Under the pieces are notes generated by a model, which was not told where the DNA came from, did no database searches, and saw nothing but the letters and a program-made list of their open reading frames with translations. Made by a program: the position numbers and the translations under genes. From Antedon mediterranea (Eukaryota; Echinodermata; Crinoidea; Comatulida; Antedonidae), in assembly GCF_964355755.1 (NCBI RefSeq), contig NC_092680.1:3201001-3265000 (forward strand): DNA of 64,000 bases, read 5' to 3'. This document shows positions 36,081-47,300 of the stretch, piece after piece. The number at the start of each line of letters is the position of its first letter. The stretch's first letter is position 1.

Positions 36081-38890
36081 AAGGAACTAATGTTTTATTC
36101 ACATTTTTTTAAACCATGTTTTTATTCAGAATTTATGGGCCTGTGCAGGATAAATACAAAAATCACAATACAAGACGACCCAATTAATCCTTACACAGAA
36201 TAAGTTTCCATTGGGGTCCAAAAAAGTGATCGAAAAAAGTTTCAATTATTGAGCCTACGAATCGTCATGGGTATCGGTAATCTAAATGTAATCGGTAATC
36301 CAAACAAAATCCTTTAATACTCTGTTTAGGCTTTTTTGAGATTAATATTTCTTTAGTAAGCCCTCAGAAGCAGGATATGTGTTATTTTACTATTTTATTT
36401 AAATAATAACATAATACATTTTTTTTTTAAATTGACGTGATCAATAAATATTTACCTTGAAAATGGATTACATTTCTCCGTGGTTGTTGTTACTGCGTTA
36501 GAACACAATGGAAAATCTGCATACATAAATCTTATTTTAGGCTGATCGGTTAAAATCGGGGACGCCGCAACCCATATATCTATTACAGTATAACAATCAT
36601 AAAGTTTCTTCGACCATATGTCTGGTGGTAGAACAAGTCTCTTCAAATAAGGACATACAGCTGGAGGTCAATCTGGCTCTTGTGCGCTTTACGAACACAG
36701 TGCATCTTTCCAATGTGTAAACGGTTACCCGCCCTTGTCGTTATGGACAGACAAAAATAAGCGCCGTTTTTTTTTATAAAGTTGTTGACGTCAAGTTCTG
36801 AGGCTGTATACATACAATATATATATTACGTGTATTATTACGGTTTACAGGCGGTATTCTCTTTGAAATCATTGAATAATAAGTGAACCTATTGTTAAAT
36901 CGTTTACATACGTTACTTTATATTTACTATGCAAATTTAATTAATTCAAAAAATTAAAACTGTATAGTACAATATGTGCCTACCCATGTTAAAAACGGTT
37001 GAAATTGATATTATCTTTTCCTTCATAATGCTACTTGGTTTAAGGGAGAATCTGCTAAATGGAAATTGGTTGTGGTGTATTAAGTACAAAATTAATATAA
37101 AAAAGAAACAATTCAGCTAGGAGAAAGTCAATCAATCAATCAACGTAAACATTTATTTTCCTTCTGTCAATCAATTACAATAAAGCAAATGAATTAGGTA
37201 TTAAAAGAGAATGTACGAATTTCAAATAATACATTTCATAAATATATATATAGCCTATATACTTGTTTTTTCCTCTTTTTTTATGATAATTTCAATTAGT
37301 CAATTCTGATGTTAGAGGCATCTAAACTGAATAGTGACCCTCTAAAAATCTAAAAACACCATCAAAATATATACAGTACGACTGTTTTGTTAGCATGTAT
37401 GAAGTTTATTTTTTGTAAAGTATTATTCCTTTAATGATTCTATGTTATATTTTACCTGGTTATCATCACAATAGTTCGAGCATAGTTGGTTGCAGGTAAC
37501 ACCTGCAGCACGGTTCAAAGTTGCAGGCCACTCTATCCAGGGGCGCGTATGATAGTTTCCGTGTGGGAGAGGTGTGAATGTGGTGATTGAATTTACTTCA
37601 ATTTCAGTAAAAGTAGACCTAGATCAAATCTTTTTTCTATATATAAAATCTATTTTATAATCAATAATAATTGTGATTTGGAGAATTATTTTGAGATGAG
37701 AGAATTTGATGAGTTATGTTCAATTGACAAGCGATCATTTCACTTTACGATGAATATTTCTTTTTTTATTAGACGTTCTTATTTTTTCTTCAAAGAATGT
37801 TAAAAACTACTCTAACTTACTGTAAGAGTAAATTCAGTTTTTTCCTTAGGTCATTCTGATTTTGCGTCAAATGTCAATTCGCTATTTTCTCTGAAGCTAT
37901 CCCGCTAACACAGCATAGGAATAGCATAGATTACAAAACAATGTATGTTCATATTTTTAATTGCCGATGAAGTTAATCAAACAAATAACCGTGACCACAT
38001 TCTAGGAATATCTTATTATTCATTTCCAGTTTCCTATCCCGATCGGTTAATAATAACGTTCATTGTTGCTAAAATTCGTGGTAATAATGGTTGACTTTTG
38101 ACACCAAAAGCTAAGTAAATAATGACAAAACAACCATAATAGTACCATGTTATAAATGGTATTATAGTAATTTTGAAATGCTATTCACATAGTAGATCTA
38201 CTCTTGTAGCATGCCACAATAGTGTCAATTTCAGTAAGTAAATAATGTTTAAATACAAGATACAAGAAACTTTATTTGTCTTTTTGCTCAAAAACAAAGA
38301 AATATTAAATTATAATATTAGAATAAGCAAATACAAAAATATCAATTTAATATTCATGATCTGCGCCCTCGAGACCTGGCGATTGACTCAACGTACAGTT
38401 ATAGACTAACATGATTTCTGTTTTAAACTATTGGAAGATTGTGTGAATTGCAGAATTGTTTCGATTAAATAGAAAGATCTTGATAAGTTGGATTAGAATT
38501 AGGGTCATTTGACACGCGACCATGTAATATACCGATGCTTTAGATAAACATAGAATAGGGTATATAGGCCTATTATCAGGAAATAACGATAGTCGTAAAC
38601 AAAATACTATAAGTTTCCGCCTACTGACCTTACATAAGGAAACAATAACAAAAATCTAAATCAAAACCAATCACATTAAACTAAAAATCTATTCACTGTA
38701 TAGTTATGATCAACCGACGAGTTTCGTTACAAGTAGTAGGTTTCTAACATAATTTGTTTCCGCTTTGATTATAGTACCCTTTGTCTTCTTGACACTTTTT
38801 AAATACTTCTGTAGGCGTCATGACAGTAAATGCAGTCTAATGATTCACCGAAGAAGGTATATGGTTGAACATGAGAGCCTCTATATTCTG
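36081..38890. other. intergenic spacer
   Basis: 3' UTR of the MAM receptor, then AT-rich sequence. 36120-36240 resembles the insert at 56125-56370 (both contain CCATTGGGGTCC / CCATTGTGGTCC after an ATAAATACAAAAAxCACA stretch), so it is probably a retroelement tail. No gene, RNA or large repeat supported elsewhere; a possible noncoding first exon of the next gene ends at 38921. Confidence 0.55.
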
Positions 38891-38921
38891 TAATTGTATG
38901 GATAAACAAAATGAGAAGCAG
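38870..38921 (+). other. putative noncoding 5' exon of the multi-tyrosine gene
   Basis: A stretch ending AGAAGCAG is followed by a consensus donor GTAAGT at 38922, and an acceptor (ACTAAACAG) lies at 39679. Joined, the leader would carry a 12-codon upstream ORF starting MDKQNEKQ and stopping before the main ATG at 39720. The exon's 5' limit is arbitrary. Inference from splice signals only. Confidence 0.35.
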
Positions 38922-39107
38922 GTAAGTCTATGGGTCTCTTTGTGTGTTAAGACTCGGAAAGAATACGTTTATTATCGCTATGCTCTGTGAATTAGTAATA
39001 GTTTTGTTATCGAGCAAGTATGACTACCCGTGTTCTTCTAGATACAGATGTCACTTCCATACTTCGCCAAAAACGGGTCATTACGGCGCCATGAGTACCG
39101 TATACCT

Positions 39108-39322
39108 AAAGCGTGTTTCCCACTAGAACGCAACACAGCGACATATCGACGCAAAATGCTGTATTGCGTAATCGATCACAAGTGGGAACCGACGACGCAA
39201 TAAGGCTGCAAACATCGTATGTTTGAATTGACGCAGGCGGGGAAAAACACAATGATTGGAAGGGCATTTTCTTACGTTGCGTAGATTGCGTTACGTTGCG
39301 TCGCTAGTGAGAACCAAGCTTA
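39108..39322. repeat. family A MITE-like palindrome (diverged, ~210 bp)
   Basis: AAAGCGTGTTTCCCACTAG at the left and CTAGTGAGAACCAAGCTT at the right, with GAACGCAAC / GTTGCGTAG arms. It lies in the leader intron of the multi-tyrosine gene. Confidence 0.78.
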
Positions 39323-39719
39323 AGGTGGAAAAATAATAATTTATGTTTCCTAAATTTCGTTAACTAAGGTTTGTATGTTATAAATCCCCCGCCCCTGGCT
39401 CCCTGTATTAAATAAAACTTCCCGTCACCCGCCCATATGTAATCGTTAGTTTCCATCAACTCGAATGTAAATAAACATTTCGTTTTGAAGGCCTATTAAT
39501 TTCTCGAAAAATTATTTCGTACATTCTGTCTACGATTGTTTACATTCTTTTCTTCCGACTAGGCCTATGTAAAAAGTAAAATGGAAGTAATACCTGGAAC
39601 AATCAGTCGTAATTATTGGTTAGGCCATTTTATATATTGAGAAGAAAACCCTAATGTTACTCTTTTTTTTACTAAACAGAACAGGATTCAATAAAAAGTT
39701 TCACTAAACACCATCAACA

Positions 39720-41703
39720 ATGGCAGAGTATGTATTTTGTTGTTCTATACATTTTGCTTATAAAAATATCATGTGTTTGTGTTAGGCATAATAGGCCTAT
39801 GCAAAAACTTTTATGTGACACGCATTTGATATGGCGAATATGATATGTGTTGCTTTATCGAAGCACAAATGCTAATAAACAATGCTTTTTACACCAAATT
39901 GTATAGTTATGCCTAATCGAATGTTAGTGGCGTTATTGTAAATAATGCTGTACGTTAACGTACGTTGTGTGGTGGTCCTTTGGAATAACCATCTAATTAG
40001 CATGTGAAACTCTACATCGGTTGATTATTTACAGATTACTCAGTGTCCTTATTTAAAAGTGATTTACTAGTCATAAGCTGTTTTTCTCTCTTCATCTTAG
40101 AAAATGTAGAGCGTGGTTGAGAAAATATTGCTGCGACGTATTTATACACTGTTCATCAAAAACAACCACGGATGTATATCAGGAATGTAATGCCGCCGCA
40201 CAAGAGCAAATTAGTGAAAAGCATGACATATGTGATAGGTCTACACCATGCAGCGCAGAAGTAGGCCTACCAGTTAAACAAAATGATACTATTTCTACAG
40301 ACGTCGATGTGACGTCGACGTCTTGTAGTACAGCAACGGTTCCATTAGATTGTCAAAAACGCCAGAAAAAGACAATTAAACCTAAGAGTCAATCTTTAAG
40401 GTTAAAGTCTCATGGAGTGAAGTTGCCGGGATTGAGCTCCATAAGGCTACAACGTTCTTCATTAAGCATTGATGACGAAATAGCAAACGAAAATAGTTAT
40501 TGCAACGTAGATTTTAACAAGCGGTTAATCAAAATGTTTAATATGCAAATATCAAAAGCGGAAAACAAACAAGCAGATGATAAAGATGAATCTGAAAACG
40601 TAGTCCCATCTCCCGAAAAGATTTATGACGACGTATATGAGGCAACAGAAGAAGGTCTTAAAACGAACAAAGAAAATGAGGATGTTATTGAAGGATGGGA
40701 AGAAAACCCTGAATACGACAAAAGCAAGTCATTTCAAGAATCTGTACCGCAACTTCTGTATGATACTATTCCATTAAAGGGCGACAGTAAACAAGATCCA
40801 AACTCACCGACATTTTTAATGACAGACAGCAGTAATAACTCTTTCAAAGATTCTCCTGATAAAGAAACTATCATCTATGACGACATCGATCAAAAGCATT
40901 TGTATGTTAACGAGTTACAAGTATCATCTACCGGTGAAGGATTCGTACATGAAAACAAAACAACATTAAGGTCTAAAATGGACAGTGAACATGTATACAT
41001 AAACGATGATCGTTCAGTTGATACAGAGTGGGATAAGAACATAGCTTATGCAGAAATCCCAGCTGATGAATTGGCGGGAAAAGAGCACGCAGTAGAGGAA
41101 GGATGGGAAGACAACATTGCTTATGTAGGACTACTCTCAACTGATGCATTGACGGGAAAAGAGCACGCAGTAGAGGAAGGATGGGAAGACAACATTGCGT
41201 ATGTAGGACTACTCTCAACTGATGCATTGGCGGGAAAAGAGCATACAGTAGAAGAAGGATGGGAAGAAAATATTGCATATGCAGGAATCGGTAATGTTGA
41301 TGCATTGCTGGGAATGTACCACGTAGGCGAAGGAATTACAAGAAAATATGCGTATGATGATGTATTTATAGATATGGAACATGACGCATCAGAAGAAGGT
41401 TGGGAAGAAAACACGGCATACCACTCGCGAAATAATAATTTGCCAGTAGTTTGTAAAACGCCGTCCGTTCGTTCAGACAATTGTAGTCACGGCGCGGTAC
41501 GCGCTAGTAGTAGTACGTCAGAAGCAAATGGAGGAAAGCGCAGTAGGGCTTATACAGAGAGTATGGTAATGAGGAATAACTTTCAACGAGACTTAAGAAT
41601 GGCAATTAATTTGAGAGCTCACAAAACATCACTTCCTATAGAACCAAACCAGGTATCCTCAAATGAAAGTTATGATAATGTGGATTCACCAGGAACTCTT
41701 TAA
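39720..41703 (+). CDS. multi-phosphotyrosine-motif protein (scaffold or alternative receptor tail)
   Basis: Model: ATG 39720 (MA + GA), donor at 39728, then exon 40101-41703 (stop TAA 41701-41703), giving about 536 residues. The N-terminus MAEKCRAWLRKYCC is basic and Cys-rich (possible palmitoylation), followed by a largely disordered acidic protein with no globular domain seen. Tyrosine motifs are dense: SYCNV, IYDDVY, GWEENPEY, LLYDTI, IIYDDI, LYVN, VYIN, KNIAYAEI, GWEDNIAYVGL twice, GWEENIAYAGI, GWEENTAY, SYDNV. Many fit YxN (Grb2-type SH2), NPxY/NxxY (PTB) or I/LxYxxI/L (ITIM-like) consensus. The repeated W-E-E-N module is shared with the tail of the MAM receptor upstream. The exon enters in phase 2, as does that receptor's tail exon, so it may instead be an alternative cytoplasmic exon. 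Residue 9 is encoded by TTG; I use the spliced ATG. Confidence 0.75.
41046..41290 (+). repeat. coding 26-residue (78-bp) tyrosine-motif repeat
   Basis: Three successive units with the pattern EEGWEDNIAYVGLLSTDAL then GKEHAVE, the tyrosines exactly 26 codons apart (units start near 41100, 41178 and 41256). A diverged unit (EWDKNIAYAEI) precedes them. Two of the units are nearly identical at DNA level, pointing to recent tandem duplication. Confidence 0.9.
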
Positions 41704-44341
41704 AGCGATATGTTATTTTCTGTTACGCTAATTGATGAAAAAAAAATGAACTCGAAATTTATGTGTATGATAGGCCTATATAATATTATAAAAGATGTGA
41801 TAATTTTAACCGACCTCTTTAAAATGTTAAGATGCTTTTAAAAATAAGAAGAAATACAATTCAACGAGGTTTGACTTGGTATGAATGTTCTCTTGTTTTG
41901 GCCGGGCATTACTTAAGTGCCTTGACATTTTCACTTTATGTATTGTTTTCATTTACGGAATTTCGAGACCAGTTTCTCGGCTGTATTTGTTTTATTTACA
42001 TCAATGTATTAATATTAAAAAAAGTTTAATTGAACGAGGGATGGTCAGAGTTTATTTCCGTTAAACTCAATATTATCTTTTGCATTGCAAAGGTGAGTTA
42101 ATTTTAACATATTTCTTCGTTCTCCAGCTTTAATGTTTTGGATCGATTTTTTGGGTGTTGAATTTTACCACATTAAATTTGTTTATATCTTACGCTTGCC
42201 TTTTCCATTATCAATATTGTACGTAAAGGAAACATATCTCGTACATCTTGTCTGTCGAGGTATATCAAATTATACTTCTGTTTCCTTCCTGATCGATAAT
42301 AAATAAGTTAAAGGAGGTCTATAAGGAAACAAATTGTGTTTTTAAAGATAGTCTGATAATAAACAAATGCTTCAAGAATAAAAAAAATTAAGTCTTGTTT
42401 GTTGTATAATATTTATAATGAATTCAAAAGATGTTCAAAGTTTCCATAAAGCAGGTGTATTGTAAAAGTATTGCAACACATGGTGAAAAAATATAACAAA
42501 AATGTATGTCGTCCTACCAGTACTGACGAATGATAAATCTGACTTTAGTTGTTAATTGTGAAGGCACTAATGTCGTTCCATAGACTTTTTCTAAATCCGC
42601 ATTGTGGTTTGGTGGCGCCTTTCACACTCATGTATGTTGCGGGAAAATCAATTTTCATGGGGAAAACACGAAGTAAAACTTCTTGTTTGTTGTTAAATTA
42701 AGTGTATATTGATGATATATTAATTGGCTACCTGGATTGTGATGTTCCTAGATAATCTAGTTAGTAAGCTAGGCGCGTCTAGTAGTAGTAGCCTGTAGGC
42801 TTAGTGGCAGTAGTAGCCTGTAGAAGGACTAGGCTAGGAGGCCCAGGCTAGGCCACCCAGGACGCCTGATTAGTTAGTAGTAGTCTAGCAATAGCATCGG
42901 CCTGGTGCCTTTTTAGTAACCTATTGTGGCCTAGGCGGGTGCGAAAGTGCAGTAGCGCCTGTCTAGGCTACATTATTATAGATGGCAGTGGCACTAAATT
43001 AAAGTCACTCACTCAGTCTGTAGTATATGTCGTGTTGTAGTGTTTTGATACTCATTCATACGGTCAAGGTCAAGGAAACATGGAAGGCTTTTGTGGTGGT
43101 GGTGGTGTGTTGATTTTTTCATGACTTTACCGAGGTTTTCCCATAATTTTAGGCCAAATCATAATTTTGCATGGCTGGTATGTCCATAGTTATTTTTCTA
43201 AATAAAAAATCGCTGTGGCTAAAGATACGGTACCGTATCCTAACTTCCGTTTACTAAAGATACGGTAAAATTGCATTACGTCATAATCAGCCAATGGGTG
43301 CTGGTACGTGTGTGACGTCATCGTATAAGGATTTTGTTTACATCGCGTTTGTAGAGAATGCCTATCGGCGGCGCCAGGCTGCATGGATGTGTGCGCTTAT
43401 GATAGCCAAATTAGAAGTAAAGGAATTAAATTCAATGTTGGAAATTGTGTTGCGTCTAGTTCATTCGTCCATAGGCCTATAGTTACTATAAGGGGTTTTA
43501 TTTATATTCCAAATTGCCTATTTAAGCCTATATTTTTTAATAAACTTTGTTTACAGATGGTGACCATAAACAAAAAGCAAATGCGGACAATAAAGGGGCC
43601 CTCAAATACTATGATTTAGACAATAGGCCTAGCCCCAGGTCTTAGTCACAGAAATCAGCGCACACATGCAGCTGGCCCCAGCCTGGCAAACAAACTCATA
43701 TACCGAGGCTATAGCATGGTTATAGTACGTAGTAGGCCTCTTTTGAAACGGTAAATTTCTGTATTCTAGAATTAAAATCAACATATTTTAGCCTATCAAT
43801 AATAACAGACGTAGGCCTAGGCTACATTTAGTTTTGTCACACGACGGGGATAATAGCGATAAATGAAGCATAATATTAATAAAGAAAATGTTAAGCCGCC
43901 GGTTGATCACTGTTTTCGCGATATAAAAAAAAATCCCAAGTCCTTATACGATGACGTCACACACGTATTGGCTGACTATGACGTAATGCAATTTTACCGT
44001 ACCTTTAGCAAACGGAAGTTAGGATACGGTACCGTATCTTTAGCCACAGCGATAAAAAATTGCATTAAGTTCCTTGTTTACTATCGGGATAATTTCAACC
44101 TAAAGGTCATATAGCAGTTCCCCTATACTAAATTATGCAAATCTGCCTGTATATACCACCGGCTATAAATATTGCATGGAAATATGTTTCTGTGCTGTAT
44201 TAATTTAAACAACATACTACTGTACATCTTTTTAGTAATTATTGTTCATCACCTTTTTAATATTAGAAGTTATGTATGCTTTGGGGAATTTAAATCTGAT
44301 TCAATCTCTTTTTTCATAAAGATAAACAACCTGGATAAAAA
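41704..44341. other. intergenic spacer, likely including the RTEL1 promoter
   Basis: 3' UTR of the multi-tyrosine gene, then AT-rich DNA. 42760-42960 is a TAGTAG/AGGCC-rich stretch. 43202-44053 is an inverted-repeat element. Short ORFs here are non-coding by appearance; those at 43190-43384 and 43863-44114 are mirror translations of the two repeat arms. Confidence 0.6.
43202..44053. repeat. inverted-repeat element upstream of RTEL1
   Basis: The left arm (43202-43331) and inverted right arm (43941-44053) share a GATACGGTACCGTATC palindrome, CTAACTTCCGTTT, TTGCATTACGTCATA and TGACGTCATCGTATAAGGA. The 610-bp interior has no recognisable transposase. It ends about 290 bp before the RTEL1 start codon. 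Confidence 0.85.
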
Positions 44342-47300
44342 ATGGAGACTTTGAAGATTGAAGGTGTGGCAGTTGAGTTTCCATTTGTGCCGTACGATTG
44401 CCAGGTTGTTTACATGCAGCGTGTTATACAGTGTTTACAACAGGTTAAATTTCCTTAACTAACTTTAGCAGTATTTCGTAAAATTTCTTTATTGTATTCT
44501 CTTGTAATATTTTCCTCAACATTAATGCTAGTTGTATATTATTGTTATTGGATGTCATAGACAGGTTCCATTTCTCAAAAAACGGCCTAGAAAACGAATC
44601 AAGAAGCATTTTTGGGTAGAAGCTGGGATCCACTTGATTTAGGATATTTCGACCTCGCTGATTACGAATATGACGGATCCCAAGCGAAATTCGGCCATCT
44701 AAGCCCTTAATTTGCATAATTAAAAATGGCGGCCATTTTTTATAATTACCCTATATCTCGAGAACCACTAGTCACAGATAATTAATTTTGGTGTCAAAAT
44801 GTTTTAAATATATGTTTTTATATTCACTTTAATGACACTTTTTCTCAAAAAATTGATGCAAGTCGTATTTCTGACATTTTGACCTTTGACCTTGATTTAT
44901 CGTATCTCAGTAACCAATAATCGGAGAGACACGAAATAGGGCTCAAATTGTTCAGAAACTATACATTCATATTTATTATAATGAAATGTTTTTACAAAAA
45001 ATGGCCGATTCTACAACTATTGACCTTTGAACTATTAGTCAAATATAATAATATAATAATAATATAACTTTGAAAATTGTGGTCTTATGAATTTTTTTTT
45101 CTTTTTAAATTGTTTAAAACATGTGTGTTTCTATCCAGTCTAATGGAATATTTTGTACAAGAATGGCCGATAGTATGGTTATTGACCTTTTAACTACAGC
45201 ATAGGCCTACTGTATACTAAATATAATATAATTGCATAACTATGAAATTATTTATACACAATAATAATTAGTAAAATTTTAAAATTCACTGCCATCAAAT
45301 ATGATGTGTTATGATTTATATAGATTTAAAAAGGAATTTGAATATGCAAGTTACATTTTTTGAAATTTGAAATTTGAAATTACCTACCATCAATATGATG
45401 GAGTGTGCTTATAGATTTTCTAAAATGTGAACATGTCAGCTACATTTGGAAATTACCTGCCATCAATATGATGGATTATGATTATAGATTTAAATAGGAA
45501 TTTGAACACGTAAGCTACATTAGAAAATTACCTGCCATCAATATGATGGATTATGATTATTGATTTAAAAAAGAATTTGAACACGTCAGCTACATTTGGA
45601 AATTTGGAAATTACCTGCCATCAATATGATGGATTATGATTGTATAGTACCTGCCATCAATATGATGGATTATGATTATAGAATTAAAAAAGAATTTGAA
45701 CACGTCAGCTACATTTGGAAATTGGGAAATTACCTGCCATCAATATGATGGATTATGATTATAGATTTTAAAAAGAATTTGAACACGTAAGCTACATTTG
45801 AAAATTACCTGCCATCAATATGATGGATTATGATTATAGATTTAAAAAAGAATTTGAACACACGCGTCAGCTACATTTGGAAATTACCTGCCATCAATAT
45901 GATGGATTATGATTGTATAGTACCTGCCATCAATATGATGGATTATGATTATAGATTTAAAAAAGAATTTGAACACGTAAGCTACATTGGAAAATTACTT
46001 GCCATCAATATGATGGATTATGATTGTATAGATTTAAAAGAAAATGTGAACACGTAAGCTACATTTGGAATGAACATGTTAAGGGCATCAGTTAAGATCA
46101 TTCATGCAAAGGTTTCCGTCATCTTTAGCGTTGTTACAGCGGCATAAAGCTGTACATGGTAGTTTTGACTTCTTGCACCTACATTTATTGGTTATGTATC
46201 GTGTCTTGCATCCACAATAAATCATCTCTAACGAAGCAGTAGGAATAGCTTCATTTTTCAGAAGCACTGGTTGAAGTTTACCATTAGATAGCTCCCAACC
46301 AAAATATGTTGGTGATGGCAAATGCTGGATTGGCGATACAGCTTTTTTCCATACGAGTGCTTGGAAGTGTGCTCTTTTTATATGTTGGTGCACTGCATCG
46401 CTTGTTGGAGGTAATGCCTTTTTTTTTAAAGCCTAACTTTATTGGTACTTTTAACTTGACCAACACCGTAAACGTAGCAAATGAATCTTTCCGATTTCAT
46501 AATAACTTGGTCACTGATAGGTTTTCTCCCAGGTCTTTAATTAGTTCATACCTTTTTTTAATACTTCCCATGCCGATGCCTTTGAGTGACCACTTAGATA
46601 TGAGCAGTGAAGAGTTAAATTACTGTATGTATGTATTAATATAATTTAACTCTTCCCTGGATATGAGGTAGTATCGCATCCACTAATAGTGTGGAATGGA
46701 ATCAGTGCTATTGCAGAACCCTCGGGCAAGGCTTGAAAAATGTCTTTTATAGATACTTTTTTTTGGATGTCCCTGTCATCATCCATTTGGATACCATGCT
46801 TTGGTAGCGAGACACTAGAATCACTAGTACGTACGTCTGTATCCCTAGAAGCAACTACAACTGTGTCGTATCGGACATTGGCAGCATGACAAGTCTCGTG
46901 TCCTATTCTTCATGGTCTGACCAGAGACAACGTATTCGTGTACAATTTTGATGATTTAACAACTGATTCTTTCATAAATCCACCAGCTGTGACAATTTCT
47001 TTGTCTACAGGAGCTTGACGAATCAACTCCTCTGATAGAAATCGTGTCAGATCTGCATTATTATCTTGTAATGCCAACAAGTTTGACCAGCAATTTGGCA
47101 GCGGTATTTCACCACTTTCTATAATTCGACGAATTGGTCTCTGTGTTTTGGTTCATCTTTGTCTGGTGGTGTCCTTTATCGACAGTTTTAAGTTAGGCAT
47201 GCCATGTTAAAAAAACACAAAAAACCAGAGGCATTATCTCCAACAAGCGATGCAGTGCACCAGCATATAAAAAGAGCACACTTCCAAGCACTCGTATTGA

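Noticed and set aside
40117-40119. TTG as translation start of the large tyrosine-motif ORF
   Set aside because: Nuclear metazoan genes rarely start at TTG; the frame continues upstream to a consensus acceptor and joins an exon with ATG at 39720.
40973-41480. Minus-strand ORFs with repeated residues
   Set aside because: Antisense of the 26-residue tyrosine repeats in the plus-strand gene; no splice or start context.
43190-44114. Two similar ORFs containing YDVMQFYR..FSKRKLGYGTV
   Set aside because: They are the two arms of an inverted repeat translated in opposite directions; the similarity is DNA-level and no gene structure surrounds them.
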